Assembly (NCBI GenBank): GCA_964628835.1 | Contig: CAZVME010000025.1 | Span: 1 to 40,749 of the forward strand | Direction: 5' to 3' | Source of the DNA: JAAGZL01 sp964628835 | Lineage (GTDB): Bacteria; Pseudomonadota; Gammaproteobacteria; Chromatiales; Chromatiaceae | DNA length: 40,749 bases | Part shown: positions 1-9,175 of the stretch, piece after piece | Numbering within the stretch: the first letter of the stretch is position 1 | Layout: the number at the start of each line of letters is the position of its first letter | Notes under the pieces: generated by a model | What the model saw: the letters and a program-made list of their open reading frames with translations, nothing else | Databases searched by the model: none | Told to the model about the DNA's origin: nothing | Translations under genes and position numbers: made by a program

Positions 1-1
1 G

Positions 2-895
2 TTGGGCATAGTGGTACCAGCCGGGACCAAACTGAACCCCAAGAATGTGGCGGCGGTAACCATCCATTCAGATCTGCCTGCCTTTGCCAAGCCGGGTCAG
101 AAGATCGATGTGACCGTATCTTCCATCGGTGATGCCAAGAGCCTGCGTGGTGGCACCCTGTTGATGGCGCCGCTGAAAGGCGCGGACGGCAAGGTGTATG
201 CCATTGCCCAGGGCAATCTGGTGGTTGGTGGGCTGAGTGCCTCTGGAGCTGACGGCTCCAGCATTACTATTAATATTCCCAGCGTGGGACGTATTCCCAA
301 TGGCGCCAGTGTCGAACGTATGGTGGTCACACCCTTTAGCAAGAACAACTTCCTGGTGCTGAATCTGCATCGGGGTGACTTCACCACGGCGCGTCGGATG
401 GTGGACAGTATCAATCTGGCCATAGGTCCTGGTGCTGCCAAGGCTGTGGATGCCACCTCTATTCGGGTAGATTCGCCACTGGATCCGGCCCAGCGCGTGA
501 GCTTTGTTTCCTTGATTGAGAATCTTGAAGTCAGGCCGGGGGAGGCGCCGGCCCGCGTGGTGGTGAATTCACGTACCGGGACCGTAGTCATAAGCAGTGA
601 AGTCAGGGTATCACCCGCTGCCGTGTCCCACGGTAATCTCACTGTGACCATAAGCGAAGACCAGCAGGTATCCCAGCCCGGCGCTCTCTCCAGTGGAACC
701 ACCACCGTGGTGCCAAGCACCCAGCTCAATGTGGAAGAGGGTAGTAGTCGTATGTTCCTGTTCAACACCGGTGTCACTCTGGGTGAGGTGGTGCGGGCAG
801 TAAATCAGGTTGGGGCCGCCCCCAGTGATCTGGTGGCGATTCTGGAAGCGCTCAAGCAGGCCGGTTCCCTGCAGGCAGAGCTGATAGTCATTTAA
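2..895 (+). CDS. flgI: Flagellar P-ring protein FlgI (5' end outside window)
   Basis: FlgI forms the P ring that acts as a bushing for the flagellar rod in the peptidoglycan layer. The 297 visible residues cover roughly the last 80% of a protein that is usually about 365-370 residues; the signal peptide and N-terminus lie before position 1. The reading frame is open from base 2. Seen here are the typical FlgI stretches around GIVVPAGTKLNPKNVAAV, the middle part with RVVVNSRTGTVVIS, and the closing DLVAILEALKQAGSLQAELIVI-type helix ending in a TAA at 893-895. flgJ follows 4 bp later, the usual flg gene order, so the two are surely co-transcribed. The first codon shown is internal sequence, not a start. 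Confidence 0.96.
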   Translation: MGIVVPAGTKLNPKNVAAVTIHSDLPAFAKPGQKIDVTVSSIGDAKSLRGGTLLMAPLKGADGKVYAIAQGNLVVGGLSASGADGSSITINIPSVGRIPNGASVERMVVTPFSKNNFLVLNLHRGDFTTARRMVDSINLAIGPGAAKAVDATSIRVDSPLDPAQRVSFVSLIENLEVRPGEAPARVVVNSRTGTVVISSEVRVSPAAVSHGNLTVTISEDQQVSQPGALSSGTTTVVPSTQLNVEEGSSRMFLFNTGVTLGEVVRAVNQVGAAPSDLVAILEALKQAGSLQAELIVI

Positions 896-899
896 CATT

Positions 900-1961
900 A
901 TGAACACAGCATCCGCATCTCTATATACAGATTTCCAAGGCGTAGCCGAACTCAAGGCTAAGGCGCGGACCGATGCCAATGGCTCCCTGGATCAGGTGGC
1001 AAAACAGTTTGAATCCCTGTTTACCCAGATGATGATCAAGAGTATGCGTCAGGCAAAACTGGCTGAAGGGCTGATGGATAGTGATCAGACCAAGTCCTAC
1101 CAGGATATGTATGATCAGCAGTTGGCTGTTCATTTGTCAGAGGGCAAGGGCCTGGGTCTGGCAGATGTGATCAAGCGTCAACTGGGCGGCACCAAAGCCG
1201 CAAATGACAGCGCCCCGGTAAATAGCTACGGCAAATACCACAATGAGGTAATTAGTATGCTGGAGCGTAGTTCCAACATGCCGGTCTCCATGCAGGATGG
1301 AAAGCCAATCATTGCCCTGGGCCAGGATCAGATGGTGGCGGGAAGCAGGATCGGCATGCAGCATGTGACTCCTGAGTCAAAACCGCAGCCCCTGATCAGT
1401 CCAAAGCCTGAGGTGCAGCCACAGCAGCATGTCGCAGCCACCGATCCAAAGAGCTGGAACAAGACCGACTTTGTGCAACAGCTATGGCCCTGGGCGCGCG
1501 AGGCAGCAGACAAGCTGGGTGTAGCACCTGCGGCACTGCTGGCTCAGGCCGCTCTTGAGACCGGCTGGGGCCGGCATATCATGCCTTCGGGTAAGGGCAA
1601 AGGTGATTCTGCCTTTAACCTGTTCGGTATCAAGACCGGAAGGCGCTGGAAGGGTGAGAGCGTGAATATCGGCACCCTGGAGTATGAGCAGGGCGTGGCA
1701 GTGCGCAAAAAAGATAAATTCCGCGCATATCAGTCATTTGGCGACAGCTTTAACGATTATGTGGACTTTTTACGCTCAAATCCAAGATATTCCGAGGCGC
1801 TAGCCAATACCTCTGATAGCAAGGTGTTTTTCCAAGAGCTGCAGAAGGCCGGTTATGCCACAGATCCGCGCTATGCGGCCAAGCTGACCTCAGTTATGGA
1901 AAGTAAGGATATGCAGCGGGCGTTGCAACAGCTTAAGGATAGTGGCCAAAGGTCGCTATAA
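900..1961 (+). CDS. flgJ: Flagellar rod-capping protein / peptidoglycan hydrolase FlgJ
   Basis: FlgJ caps the growing rod and, in beta- and gammaproteobacteria, also cuts peptidoglycan so the rod can pass. At 353 residues both halves are present. The N-terminal rod-binding domain covers about residues 28-100 (VAKQFESLFTQMMIKSMRQA). A variable proline/glutamine-rich linker runs to about 180. A C-terminal glucosaminidase-like domain covers about 188-345. The motif AALETGWGRH places the catalytic glutamate at E220, and FNLFGIKTG follows as in the family. The ATG at 900 lies just after the flgI stop. The dual-domain form is a marker of beta/gammaproteobacteria. A 79-bp gap with a hairpin separates it from flgK. 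Confidence 0.96.
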   Translation: MNTASASLYTDFQGVAELKAKARTDANGSLDQVAKQFESLFTQMMIKSMRQAKLAEGLMDSDQTKSYQDMYDQQLAVHLSEGKGLGLADVIKRQLGGTKAANDSAPVNSYGKYHNEVISMLERSSNMPVSMQDGKPIIALGQDQMVAGSRIGMQHVTPESKPQPLISPKPEVQPQQHVAATDPKSWNKTDFVQQLWPWAREAADKLGVAPAALLAQAALETGWGRHIMPSGKGKGDSAFNLFGIKTGRRWKGESVNIGTLEYEQGVAVRKKDKFRAYQSFGDSFNDYVDFLRSNPRYSEALANTSDSKVFFQELQKAGYATDPRYAAKLTSVMESKDMQRALQQLKDSGQRSL

Positions 1962-1984
1962 CAGACAAGGGATCTACATTGGTT

Positions 1985-2025
1985 TCGGGTGAGTTGTGCT
2001 CGACTCACAATCCAGAGATACCCGA
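1985..2025 (+). other. Hairpin in the flgJ-flgK spacer
   Basis: Two overlapping self-complementary pairs are visible: GTGAGT (1989-1994) with ACTCAC (2003-2008), and TCGGGT (1985-1990) with ACCCGA (2020-2025). They share bases, so only one can form at a time. There is no T-tract, so it is not a standard terminator. It could tune mRNA stability or flgK translation, since the flgK start is only 15 bp downstream; that is inference. Confidence 0.4.
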
Positions 2026-2040
2026 TGAGCAGGTGAGAAG

Positions 2041-4008
2041 ATGGCAGGAATACTAAACATAGGTGTCTCGGCTCTGATGTCGTTTCAACGTTCGTTGACG
2101 ACCACCGGGCATAATATTGCCAATGCCGAGACCGAGGGCTACAGCCGCCAAAGTACCGATTTGACTACTCGTACTCCGCAACAATTTGGTAATGACTGGC
2201 TTGGTTCCGGGGTGCGGGTTTCCCAGGTCGAACGCCAGTATGACCAGTTCCTGGCCAGCTCGGTGCGTGCCAGCCTCTCTTCGACCACCGAGCTTGAGAC
2301 CTATTTTACCCGCGCCAGTAGCCTGGATAATCTGCTGGCCAATTCGGACACTGGGCTTGATCCAGCCATACAGGACCTATTTACCTCTATTCAGGCGGTG
2401 GCAGATGATCCTACCTCCATCTCCGCCCGTGAGGTGCTGCTGGTGGAGAGTGGCTCCATGGTCGATCGCTTCCATGATCTCAACCTGCAGATCGATGAGT
2501 CCCGCAGGCAGCTGAATAATGAACTGAGCACCAGTGTTAGTGAGATCAACAGTATTTCCACGAGCATTGCCGCCCTAAATGTCCAGATCGTAAATGAGAC
2601 CGGTTCCCCCAATGATCTGTTAGATAAACGCGATCAACTACTGAATGATCTGTCGGAGCTGGTAGGTATATCCACGGTTGAACAGGCCGATGGCGCGATA
2701 AATGTGTTTGCTGGCAAGGGGCAGGCCCTGGTGATTGGCGTCTCCTCTGCGACCCTCTCCACCGCTGTAGCTGCTGATGGCGAAAACCTGGATATCATCC
2801 ACTCTGGCCAGGGTGTAGGCCAGGTGATTACCGATTTTATGACTGGAGGCCAGGTGGGCGGCATGATCTCATTCCGCTCTGATATTCTGGATGCCAGCCA
2901 GAATAAGCTCGGTTTGGTGGCGTTGGGGATAGTGGATGAACTGAATACCCAGCACCAGAGCGGCATGGATCTGGATGGGAATCTGGGCGGCCTAATGTTC
3001 ACAGCTCCTCAGACCAGCCAGGGGGTGGTGGTGCAGGGGGCCGGGGCAACGGGTACCGTGGCCTTTAGTTATTCCGATATTACAGATGTTACAGATAGTG
3101 ATTACCGGCTGGTCTATAACAGTGGTACCAGCTATACCATGACCCGTCTGTCCGACAACACCACTTTCAGTCTGGATACAGCGACCCCTGCCACCCTGAC
3201 CAATGATGGATTTACCCTGGCTCTGGGTGGCCTGCCAGCCGCCGGTGAGACCACTATCATCCGTCCTACCAGGATGGCAGCCAAGAATATTGAGCTGAAT
3301 CTGACCGATGGCAGAGAGTTTGCGGCGGCCGCTCCCATCACCACCGGGGCCTCAATCAGCAACACCGGTACCACCGGCGCCATATCCGCCGGTGAAGTGG
3401 TGGATATCTCCAATGCGGCTTTTACCGCCACCGCTGGCGCCTTGACGCCGCCGGTGATGATCCGCTTTACCTCCGCCACTACCTACAGTGTCTACAACAA
3501 CACCAACCCTGCGACCCCGGTTCTGCTTGAGGCTGGCATAACCTACGCACCGGGCGGAGAGGTGTTTCCAACCCCAGGCGCCCTGGACCACGGATACAGC
3601 ATTCAGATCACCGGTGCGCCCGCCACTGGGGATGAATTTACCGTTGGCTACAACACCGGTGGTGTGGGCGACAACCGCAACGCCCTGGCCCTGGGACAGA
3701 TACAGACCGAGAATGTACTCCAGGGTGACTCGGCAAACTCCCTTGCTGCAACCTCTACCCTGCAGGGGACCTACGCCCAGTTGATTGCGGATGTTGGTAC
3801 CAAGACCAGTGTGGCGGAAAATAACCATGCGGCACAAAAAGTATTGCTGGATTTTAATCAGGGGTCATTCTCTTCAGTATCCGGGGTGAACCTGGATGAA
3901 GAGGCGGCAAATCTTATTCGGTTCCAACAGGCCTATCAGGCCGCAGCCCAGGTGATATCAGTATCCAATACCCTGTTTGACAGCCTGATTAGCGCTGTCA
4001 GGAGATAG
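2041..4008 (+). CDS. flgK: Flagellar hook-associated protein 1, FlgK
   Basis: FlgK is the first junction protein between hook and filament, exported through the flagellar type III system. The 655-residue product has the conserved N-terminal coiled segment (ILNIGVSALMSFQRSL, then HNIANAETEGYSRQ) and the conserved C-terminal helix (LDEEAANLIRFQQAYQAAAQVIS, ending in SLISAVRR) that pair to form the D0/D1 core. The middle, about residues 280-560, is a long Ser/Thr/Gly-rich variable insertion, making it longer than the roughly 550-residue enterobacterial protein. The ATG at 2041 is preceded by an AGGTGAGAAG ribosome site. The stop is only 2 bp from the flgL start, so the two partners are translated from one mRNA. 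Confidence 0.97.
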   Translation: MAGILNIGVSALMSFQRSLTTTGHNIANAETEGYSRQSTDLTTRTPQQFGNDWLGSGVRVSQVERQYDQFLASSVRASLSSTTELETYFTRASSLDNLLANSDTGLDPAIQDLFTSIQAVADDPTSISAREVLLVESGSMVDRFHDLNLQIDESRRQLNNELSTSVSEINSISTSIAALNVQIVNETGSPNDLLDKRDQLLNDLSELVGISTVEQADGAINVFAGKGQALVIGVSSATLSTAVAADGENLDIIHSGQGVGQVITDFMTGGQVGGMISFRSDILDASQNKLGLVALGIVDELNTQHQSGMDLDGNLGGLMFTAPQTSQGVVVQGAGATGTVAFSYSDITDVTDSDYRLVYNSGTSYTMTRLSDNTTFSLDTATPATLTNDGFTLALGGLPAAGETTIIRPTRMAAKNIELNLTDGREFAAAAPITTGASISNTGTTGAISAGEVVDISNAAFTATAGALTPPVMIRFTSATTYSVYNNTNPATPVLLEAGITYAPGGEVFPTPGALDHGYSIQITGAPATGDEFTVGYNTGGVGDNRNALALGQIQTENVLQGDSANSLAATSTLQGTYAQLIADVGTKTSVAENNHAAQKVLLDFNQGSFSSVSGVNLDEEAANLIRFQQAYQAAAQVISVSNTLFDSLISAVRR

Positions 4009-4010
4009 AT

Positions 4011-5204
4011 ATGTTTCGAGTCTCGACCAAAACCATGGCGGATCAGTCGGTCAGTACCATGCTGCAACAGCAGGCGATACTGAGCAAGACCCAACTGCAA
4101 CTCTCAACCGGTAAACGCATCCTTACGCCATCGGATGACCCCACAGGTTCGGTGCGGGTGGTGGATCTAAAGAGTGCCATCGGTCGTGTTGACCAGTATC
4201 AGGTCAATGCAGATCGCGCCAACTCCCGGTTGGAGCAGGAGGAGAGTGTCCTATTTGGTGTAACCAATCTGTTGCAACGTAGCCATCAGCTTGGGGTTCA
4301 GGGTAATAATACGGCGGTATTATCTGTATCTGACACCACCGCGATTGCCGCAGAAATCCGGCAGTTGGTAGATGAGCTGGAAGGGCTGGCCAATACCAGA
4401 GATGCCAGTGGCGACTACATATTTTCCGGGTACAAGAGTGGTACCAAGCCGTTTACCCGCACTACAACCGATGCCTACACCTATAGTGGCGATCAGGGGC
4501 AGAGGCAGTTGCAGATCTCGGCCGACCGCACCATTGCGGATGGAGACAACGGTTTTGATCTGTTCGTGGATGTGGATACAGGGCCATTCGCCTCGGCCAC
4601 AGGTATCGCCGCCACCGGCTTTGGCGTCATTGCTGATGGTGATCTGACTATCAATGGAATCAGCGTGGGGGGTATTCCTGCCGCGGCCAACGCCACCGAA
4701 CGGGCGGGGCAGATCATGGATGCAATCAATGCCATATCTGACATAACCCATGTCTCTGCTGACCTGGCTTCGGGAAGTACGGTAACCCTATCCTCAAGTG
4801 CTGGAGATGTGGCAGTGGTTGCAGCTTCTGCCGCAGATACCGGGTTGACCACCGGTACCACAGCCGCCACCACCGGCAAACGCAACATAATGGAAACCCT
4901 GTTGCAGATGGCCTCCAGCCTGGAGGCCGGTGATACGGTGGATCGCTACCTGAACGACATAAATCTGGCCATGGGTCATGTATCTGACGCTCACTCGCTG
5001 GTGGGGGCCAGGTTTAATGCCGCTGCTAAACAGGTGGAGGTCAACGCCGACATAAAACTGACCCTTGAGACCCACCTGTCAAATGTGGAGGACCTGGACT
5101 ACACCGAGGCCATAAGCCGCTTTAATCGCCAGACTGTGGCGCTGGAGGCGGCGCAACAGGCCTATGTGAAAGTGCAAGGCCTCTCTCTGTTTAATTTCCT
5201 CTAG
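4011..5204 (+). CDS. flgL: Flagellar hook-associated protein 3, FlgL
   Basis: FlgL is the second hook-filament junction protein, stacked on FlgK. It belongs to the flagellin superfamily: the N-terminus contains LSTGKRILTPSDDPTGSVRVVDLKSAI and the C-terminus has the matching helix with TEAISRFNRQTVALEAAQQAYVKVQGLSLFNFL. At 397 residues it is longer than the 317-residue E. coli protein, because of a Gly/Thr/Ala-rich insertion at about residues 175-285. The ATG at 4011 follows the flgK stop by 2 bp, and the AGGAGAT at the end of flgK serves as its ribosome site. The flg operon very likely ends here: the next 433 bp contain a repeat and the fliC promoter. Confidence 0.96.
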   Translation: MFRVSTKTMADQSVSTMLQQQAILSKTQLQLSTGKRILTPSDDPTGSVRVVDLKSAIGRVDQYQVNADRANSRLEQEESVLFGVTNLLQRSHQLGVQGNNTAVLSVSDTTAIAAEIRQLVDELEGLANTRDASGDYIFSGYKSGTKPFTRTTTDAYTYSGDQGQRQLQISADRTIADGDNGFDLFVDVDTGPFASATGIAATGFGVIADGDLTINGISVGGIPAAANATERAGQIMDAINAISDITHVSADLASGSTVTLSSSAGDVAVVAASAADTGLTTGTTAATTGKRNIMETLLQMASSLEAGDTVDRYLNDINLAMGHVSDAHSLVGARFNAAAKQVEVNADIKLTLETHLSNVEDLDYTEAISRFNRQTVALEAAQQAYVKVQGLSLFNFL

Positions 5205-5235
5205 AAAATGTCTGCCTTGTAAAGAGGGCGTACTC

Positions 5236-5310
5236 TCAGGGGTCGGAGTCGATTACGCGCTAAGTGGCAATTAAAGCCGTCTCTATAAAGCAATCGACTC
5301 CGACCCCTGA
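5236..5310. repeat. Palindromic REP/MITE-like element with perfect 19-bp inverted repeats
   Basis: The left arm TCAGGGGTCGGAGTCGATT (5236-5254) and right arm AATCGACTCCGACCCCTGA (5292-5310) are exact reverse complements, separated by 37 bp. The element is intergenic, between flgL and fliC. Its size, GGGGTC-type ends and position are those of REP-like palindromes that are spread by IS200-type (RAYT) transposases; that assignment rests on resemblance. No second copy and no transposase lie in this window. As RNA it would form a very stable stem and could end flgL transcription. Confidence 0.75.
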
Positions 5311-5497
5311 CCACTTATTATTTCCAACAAACTCCCTAATTACCCGTCTCACTCATTGAGTGATAGTGAAAGTCGGGAACCTTTTTCCCTGGCATGGGAG
5401 TTAATATCTTTATTGTTGCAATAAATGCAGTATATTCAGCAAGATACTGAAATATGCCGGTATTGTGAACCAGGTGCAGTTTTGCCTGATTAACCAC

Positions 5498-5525
5498 TAA
5501 AGTTTCTACTACCATCTGCCGCTAC
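5498..5525 (+). promoter_or_regulatory. Sigma-28 (FliA) promoter of fliC
   Basis: TAAAGTTT (5498-5505), a 12-bp spacer, then GCCGCTAC (5518-5525). The sigma-28 consensus is TAAAGTTT-N11-GCCGATAA, so the -35 is a perfect match and the -10 matches 6 of 8. It lies about 113 bp before the fliC ATG. Class-3 control of flagellin by FliA is standard, which supports the call. Confidence 0.85.
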
Positions 5526-5637
5526 AATTATCGGAGGCGGTAAATACCAGAACCAAATTCAGGTATATCCGCCAAATATAAACCTGACCCCAAGGCCGTT
5601 GTTAAGTATTGACTGAGGGGTATTAGGAGAAAAAATC

Positions 5638-7140
5638 ATGGCAATGGTAATCAACACTAATATTATGTCCCTGAACTCACAGCGTCAGCTGAGCCAGTCA
5701 GGAAACTCTGTAGCAACCGCAATGGAACGTCTGTCCTCAGGTCTGCGCATCAACAGCGCGAAAGACGATGCTGCCGGTCTTGCTATTTCCAACCGCATGA
5801 CTTCCCAGATCAATGGTCTGAACCAGGCCATCCGTAATGCCAACGATGGTATCTCTCTCTCCCAGACTGCTGAAGGCGCGATGGAAGAGACCACCAACCT
5901 GCTGCAGCGTATGCGTACACTGTCAATTCAGTCAGCCAACTCCACCAACAGCGCCAGTGACCGCCAGGCTCTGCAGGACGAGGTGACCCAGCTGGTTCAG
6001 GAAGTTGACCGTATCGCCAACACCACCAAATTTGGTACCCGCTCACTGCTGAACGGTAACTTCGTTAGCCAGAAGTTCCACGTTGGTGCCAACGCCAACG
6101 AGACCATCGGTGTTTCCATTAATTCCACCAAGGCTGATGATCTTGGTGGCAGGTATTCATTATCAGTAACCGGTTTGCAATCCAACCAGATTGCAGCTGC
6201 CGCTGCTACGGCTACCCATCCGTTCCAAGCTGAAACACTGACCTTTGTAGTAGGTGGCTCTACTACTACCAACGTATCGGTTTCTGCCGGCTCTTCCGCG
6301 CAGGATAATGCTGATGCCATATCCCAGCAGGTTTCCGGTGTTTCTGCTGAGGCCAGAACTGGGGCTTATGTGACCTTCAGTGGCGCTACCGACGACAGTG
6401 TGTACACCCTGAGCATCAATAACGTTAGCGTCTCCTATACCGCTGATTCCTCTGCCACTGTGGCTGAGGTTCATACCGGTCTTGCTGCCGCTATTAATGC
6501 CGAGAGCGCTCTGCAGAACTTGTCCGCGACAGGTGCTGCTGGTCAGATAGACATCGTTGATACAACTGGTGGGGATATTGATATTGGCTACGGTGCTACG
6601 GGCGATAGCCTTGGCTCTGCCGATATTGATGTTGATTCGCGCAATTTTGGCGATACTGCTGGTAACACCGGTGGCGCAATAACAGTATCTGAGGGCGAAC
6701 AGACCATAGTTACTGGTGCCATCCAGCTGTATACGACCGATAACTCCACCAACGTCAACCTAGACAGTGATGTGGGTGACATCATGTCCACCACAGCCGC
6801 TGACGCTACTTTTACTGATACCGGCACCAGCGTTTCCACTTTAGATATCACCAGCATTACCGGAGCCAACTCAGCTCTGGCCGTACTGGATGTGGCCATC
6901 AGCTCCATCGATAGCCAGCGCGCCGCCCTGGGTGCTATCCAGAACCGGATGGAGTCGACCATCGCTAACCTTTCCAGTGTATCGGAAAACGTATCCGCTG
7001 CTCGTTCGCGGATTAAAGATGCTGACTTCGCAGCTGAGACTGCAGCCCTGACCCGGGCTCAGATCCTGCAACAGGCTGGTGTAGCTATGTTGGCTCAGGC
7101 CAATGCACAGCCTCAGAATGTTCTCTCACTACTTCAGTAG
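5638..7140 (+). CDS. fliC: Flagellin FliC
   Basis: This is the filament subunit. The 500-residue protein has the textbook N-terminal D0/D1 region (INTNIMSLNSQRQLSQSG, then RLSSGLRINSAKDDAAGLAI, up to TKFGTRSLLNG at about residue 140) and C-terminal D1/D0 region (about 410-500: SALAVLDVAISSIDSQRAAL, then SRIKDADFAAETAALTRAQIL, ending NVLSLLQ). The central 150-400 is the surface-exposed variable domain, rich in Ser, Thr, Ala and Asp. The ATG at 5638 follows TAGGAGAAAAAATC; a second ATG two codons later (5644) is possible. Transcription should come from the sigma-28 promoter at 5498 and mostly stop at the hairpin 15 bp past the stop codon. Confidence 0.98.
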   Translation: MAMVINTNIMSLNSQRQLSQSGNSVATAMERLSSGLRINSAKDDAAGLAISNRMTSQINGLNQAIRNANDGISLSQTAEGAMEETTNLLQRMRTLSIQSANSTNSASDRQALQDEVTQLVQEVDRIANTTKFGTRSLLNGNFVSQKFHVGANANETIGVSINSTKADDLGGRYSLSVTGLQSNQIAAAAATATHPFQAETLTFVVGGSTTTNVSVSAGSSAQDNADAISQQVSGVSAEARTGAYVTFSGATDDSVYTLSINNVSVSYTADSSATVAEVHTGLAAAINAESALQNLSATGAAGQIDIVDTTGGDIDIGYGATGDSLGSADIDVDSRNFGDTAGNTGGAITVSEGEQTIVTGAIQLYTTDNSTNVNLDSDVGDIMSTTAADATFTDTGTSVSTLDITSITGANSALAVLDVAISSIDSQRAALGAIQNRMESTIANLSSVSENVSAARSRIKDADFAAETAALTRAQILQQAGVAMLAQANAQPQNVLSLLQ

Positions 7141-7155
7141 GAATGACATAGTAGC

Positions 7156-7188
7156 GCCCTCCGGGGCTAATGCCCCGGAGGGCCTGTT
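7156..7188 (+). terminator. fliC terminator / attenuator hairpin
   Basis: A perfect 12-bp GC-rich stem, GCCCTCCGGGGC (7156-7167) with GCCCCGGAGGGC (7172-7183), and a TAAT loop, followed by only a weak T-rich stretch (CTGTTTA). It sits between fliC and flaG. It probably stops most fliC transcripts and lets some continue into flaG, or stabilises the abundant flagellin mRNA. Confidence 0.75.
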
Positions 7189-7206
7189 TAAGGAAAGGTG
7201 ACAGTC

Positions 7207-7647
7207 ATGACAATTGAAAACGTCAATAGGCTAGGTTTTGCGACTGAATTAGCGGGTACTAAGCCGCAACAGGTAAAGTCCTCTAAAACTCAGGAAGTGT
7301 CGCCAGTGAAGACGGTTGATCCGCAGGATCTGGTGATGCGTGGAAAGGGTAGCCAGGCATCGGAGTCTGCTCAGAGTCAGGTCACTGATGAGGTGGTCAA
7401 TGAGTTGAATGAATCCATACTCGGCGTTCGCCGTGAGCTTAAATTCAGCATCGATAAAGATAGTGGTCGTGCCATAGTTCAGGTGTGGGACAGTGAAACT
7501 GGTGATATGATCCGGCAGCTACCGTCAGATGAGGTTTTGGCTGTTTCCAGACACATCCGCGAGGTACTTGAAGCCTCCCAGTCCAGTCCTATGAGTGATG
7601 CCTCAGCCGATGGTGCCGTGGGTGTCATTATCCAGACAACGGCCTGA
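7207..7647 (+). CDS. flaG: FlaG family protein
   Basis: FlaG proteins are small cytoplasmic or filament-associated proteins that influence filament length; the mechanism is not settled. The product is 146 residues. The diagnostic C-terminal half (about 70-135) reads LKFSIDKDSGRAIVQVWDSE, then TGDMIRQLPSDEVLAVSRHI, close to the family pattern of a beta hairpin followed by an IRQIPxEE-like segment. The N-terminal 60 residues are polar and variable. I chose the ATG at 7207 because AAGG at 7195-7198 sits 8 nt upstream; an in-frame GTG at 7198 would overlap that site. The position between fliC and fliD is the usual one. Confidence 0.9.
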   Translation: MTIENVNRLGFATELAGTKPQQVKSSKTQEVSPVKTVDPQDLVMRGKGSQASESAQSQVTDEVVNELNESILGVRRELKFSIDKDSGRAIVQVWDSETGDMIRQLPSDEVLAVSRHIREVLEASQSSPMSDASADGAVGVIIQTTA

Positions 7648-7805
7648 GTGTGACCATAGAATTTTTGGCCTGAATGTTGCATTTACTTTAGCTGGCAGCA
7701 CCACTAGCGTTTGGTAGCGAGCCAGGGTTGCGTCAGTGGAAATGGCGTACAATCTAATAAGAAGGATCTTGGTGATTCGACAATATTGATCAGGATGATA
7801 GTGGC

Positions 7806-9161
7806 ATGGCAACTTTAACAGCACTGGGTATTGGTTCAGGACTGGACGCTAACTCCATTGTGGAGCAGCTCATGGTCCTGGAACAGCAGCCGCTGGTCAA
7901 CATGCAGCAGAAAGAGGCAGGTTATCTGGCCGAACTCAGCGCCATGGGGCAGATGCGCAGTGCCGTTGCCTCGTTCAAGACCGCTGCCGATGAGCTAAAA
8001 ACCGCAGCAGATTTCAATGTGTTTGCGGCAACTTCTGCCGATACGGCAAAATTTACCGCCTCTGCGGACAGTTCTGCCGCAGCGGGTACCTTCGATATTC
8101 AGGTTCAGAGTCTGGCCACGGCGCAGAAGCAGGGGTCAAACTCCTTTGTTGATTCCGATACCACCACGGTGGGCGGTGCCGGTGACAAGATCAAGATCAC
8201 CATTGGTTCAGACACCTTCTCGGTGGAGATAGGTGGCAAGACGCTCACTCAAATTGCCGCTGCTATTAATGATGCCACGGATAACGTAGGCATTACCGCC
8301 AGTGTGTTGCAGGAAGATGCCAGTAACTATTATCTGACCCTCTCCAGTGATTCCACCGGCACTGCAAACGCCATGACCCTTGCCTTTGAAGACAGCGGTG
8401 GTTCACCGATTGTTGATCCGTTGGGAGTGGCTCAAACCCAGGCTGCGGCTGATGCCCAGATCCTGGTGGATAACACCTATACTGTTACGCGCAGTTCCAA
8501 TACCATTACCGATGCCATCGATGGTGTAAGTATCACCCTGTTGGAGACCAGCACCTCTGCGGTAACGCTTGATGTGACCCACAATAGTAGTGCCGTTAAT
8601 AGCGCTATTCAGAGGTTGGCAGACGCCTACAATACCCTGCAATCAACCTTGACTGAACTCGGTGATGGGGAGCTCTCAGGGGATTCTACTTCCCGCATTC
8701 TACAGAGACAGATAACATCGGTTATCAACACCGCTCCATCCGGATTGAGTGGTGACTTTTCCTACCTGTTTGATATCGGGATTGAGTTTGAGAAAGATGG
8801 AACCATGTCGGTTGATAGCGCCGTGCTGAATGATGCGGTGAATACCAATCTGGACTCGGTGACTGAGCTGTTCTCTGATGATGATCAGGGGGTTGCCTTT
8901 CGTCTCAGTGAACTACTGGATAGTGTCCTGGATGATGATGGCCTGCTCGATGCGAAAGAAGACGGATTAAATGCACAGATTGAAGATGTCCAGGATTCAG
9001 CGGCGAGTTTTACCCTGCGCCTGGAGATGATTGAAGCCAGATACAGGGCGCAGTATGCGGCCCTGGATACCCTGATGGCAGACTTGTCGGCCACCAGCAG
9101 TTATCTGGATCAGCAGCTGAGTATCCTGGCTAACTTAATACCAGGCAATAGCAATAATTAA
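7806..9161 (+). CDS. fliD: Flagellar filament cap / hook-associated protein 2, FliD
   Basis: FliD forms the pentameric cap under which flagellin subunits fold and insert. It is 451 residues, close to the 468 of E. coli. The N-terminal motif LGIGSGLDANSIVEQLMVLE is diagnostic. The FliD_N domain covers about residues 10-105, a variable middle follows, and FliD_C runs from about 225 to 440 with a C-terminal coiled helix (DLSATSSYLDQQLSILANL). The ATG at 7806 has AGGATGATA upstream. The 158-bp gap after flaG shows no clear sigma-28 site. fliS and a FliT-like gene follow directly, as in many flagellar regulons. Confidence 0.96.
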   Translation: MATLTALGIGSGLDANSIVEQLMVLEQQPLVNMQQKEAGYLAELSAMGQMRSAVASFKTAADELKTAADFNVFAATSADTAKFTASADSSAAAGTFDIQVQSLATAQKQGSNSFVDSDTTTVGGAGDKIKITIGSDTFSVEIGGKTLTQIAAAINDATDNVGITASVLQEDASNYYLTLSSDSTGTANAMTLAFEDSGGSPIVDPLGVAQTQAAADAQILVDNTYTVTRSSNTITDAIDGVSITLLETSTSAVTLDVTHNSSAVNSAIQRLADAYNTLQSTLTELGDGELSGDSTSRILQRQITSVINTAPSGLSGDFSYLFDIGIEFEKDGTMSVDSAVLNDAVNTNLDSVTELFSDDDQGVAFRLSELLDSVLDDDGLLDAKEDGLNAQIEDVQDSAASFTLRLEMIEARYRAQYAALDTLMADLSATSSYLDQQLSILANLIPGNSNN

Positions 9162-9175
9162 AAAAGGAATCACTG

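Larger units (their letters stand above)
5205..5637 (+). promoter_or_regulatory. flgL-fliC intergenic region
   Basis: This 433-bp gap contains no credible gene. It holds the palindromic element at 5236-5310, a small GGGAA/TTCCC hairpin near 5374-5388, the fliC sigma-28 promoter at 5498-5525 and a fliC leader of roughly 100 nt. The base composition is more AT-rich than the surrounding coding sequence. Confidence 0.6.
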
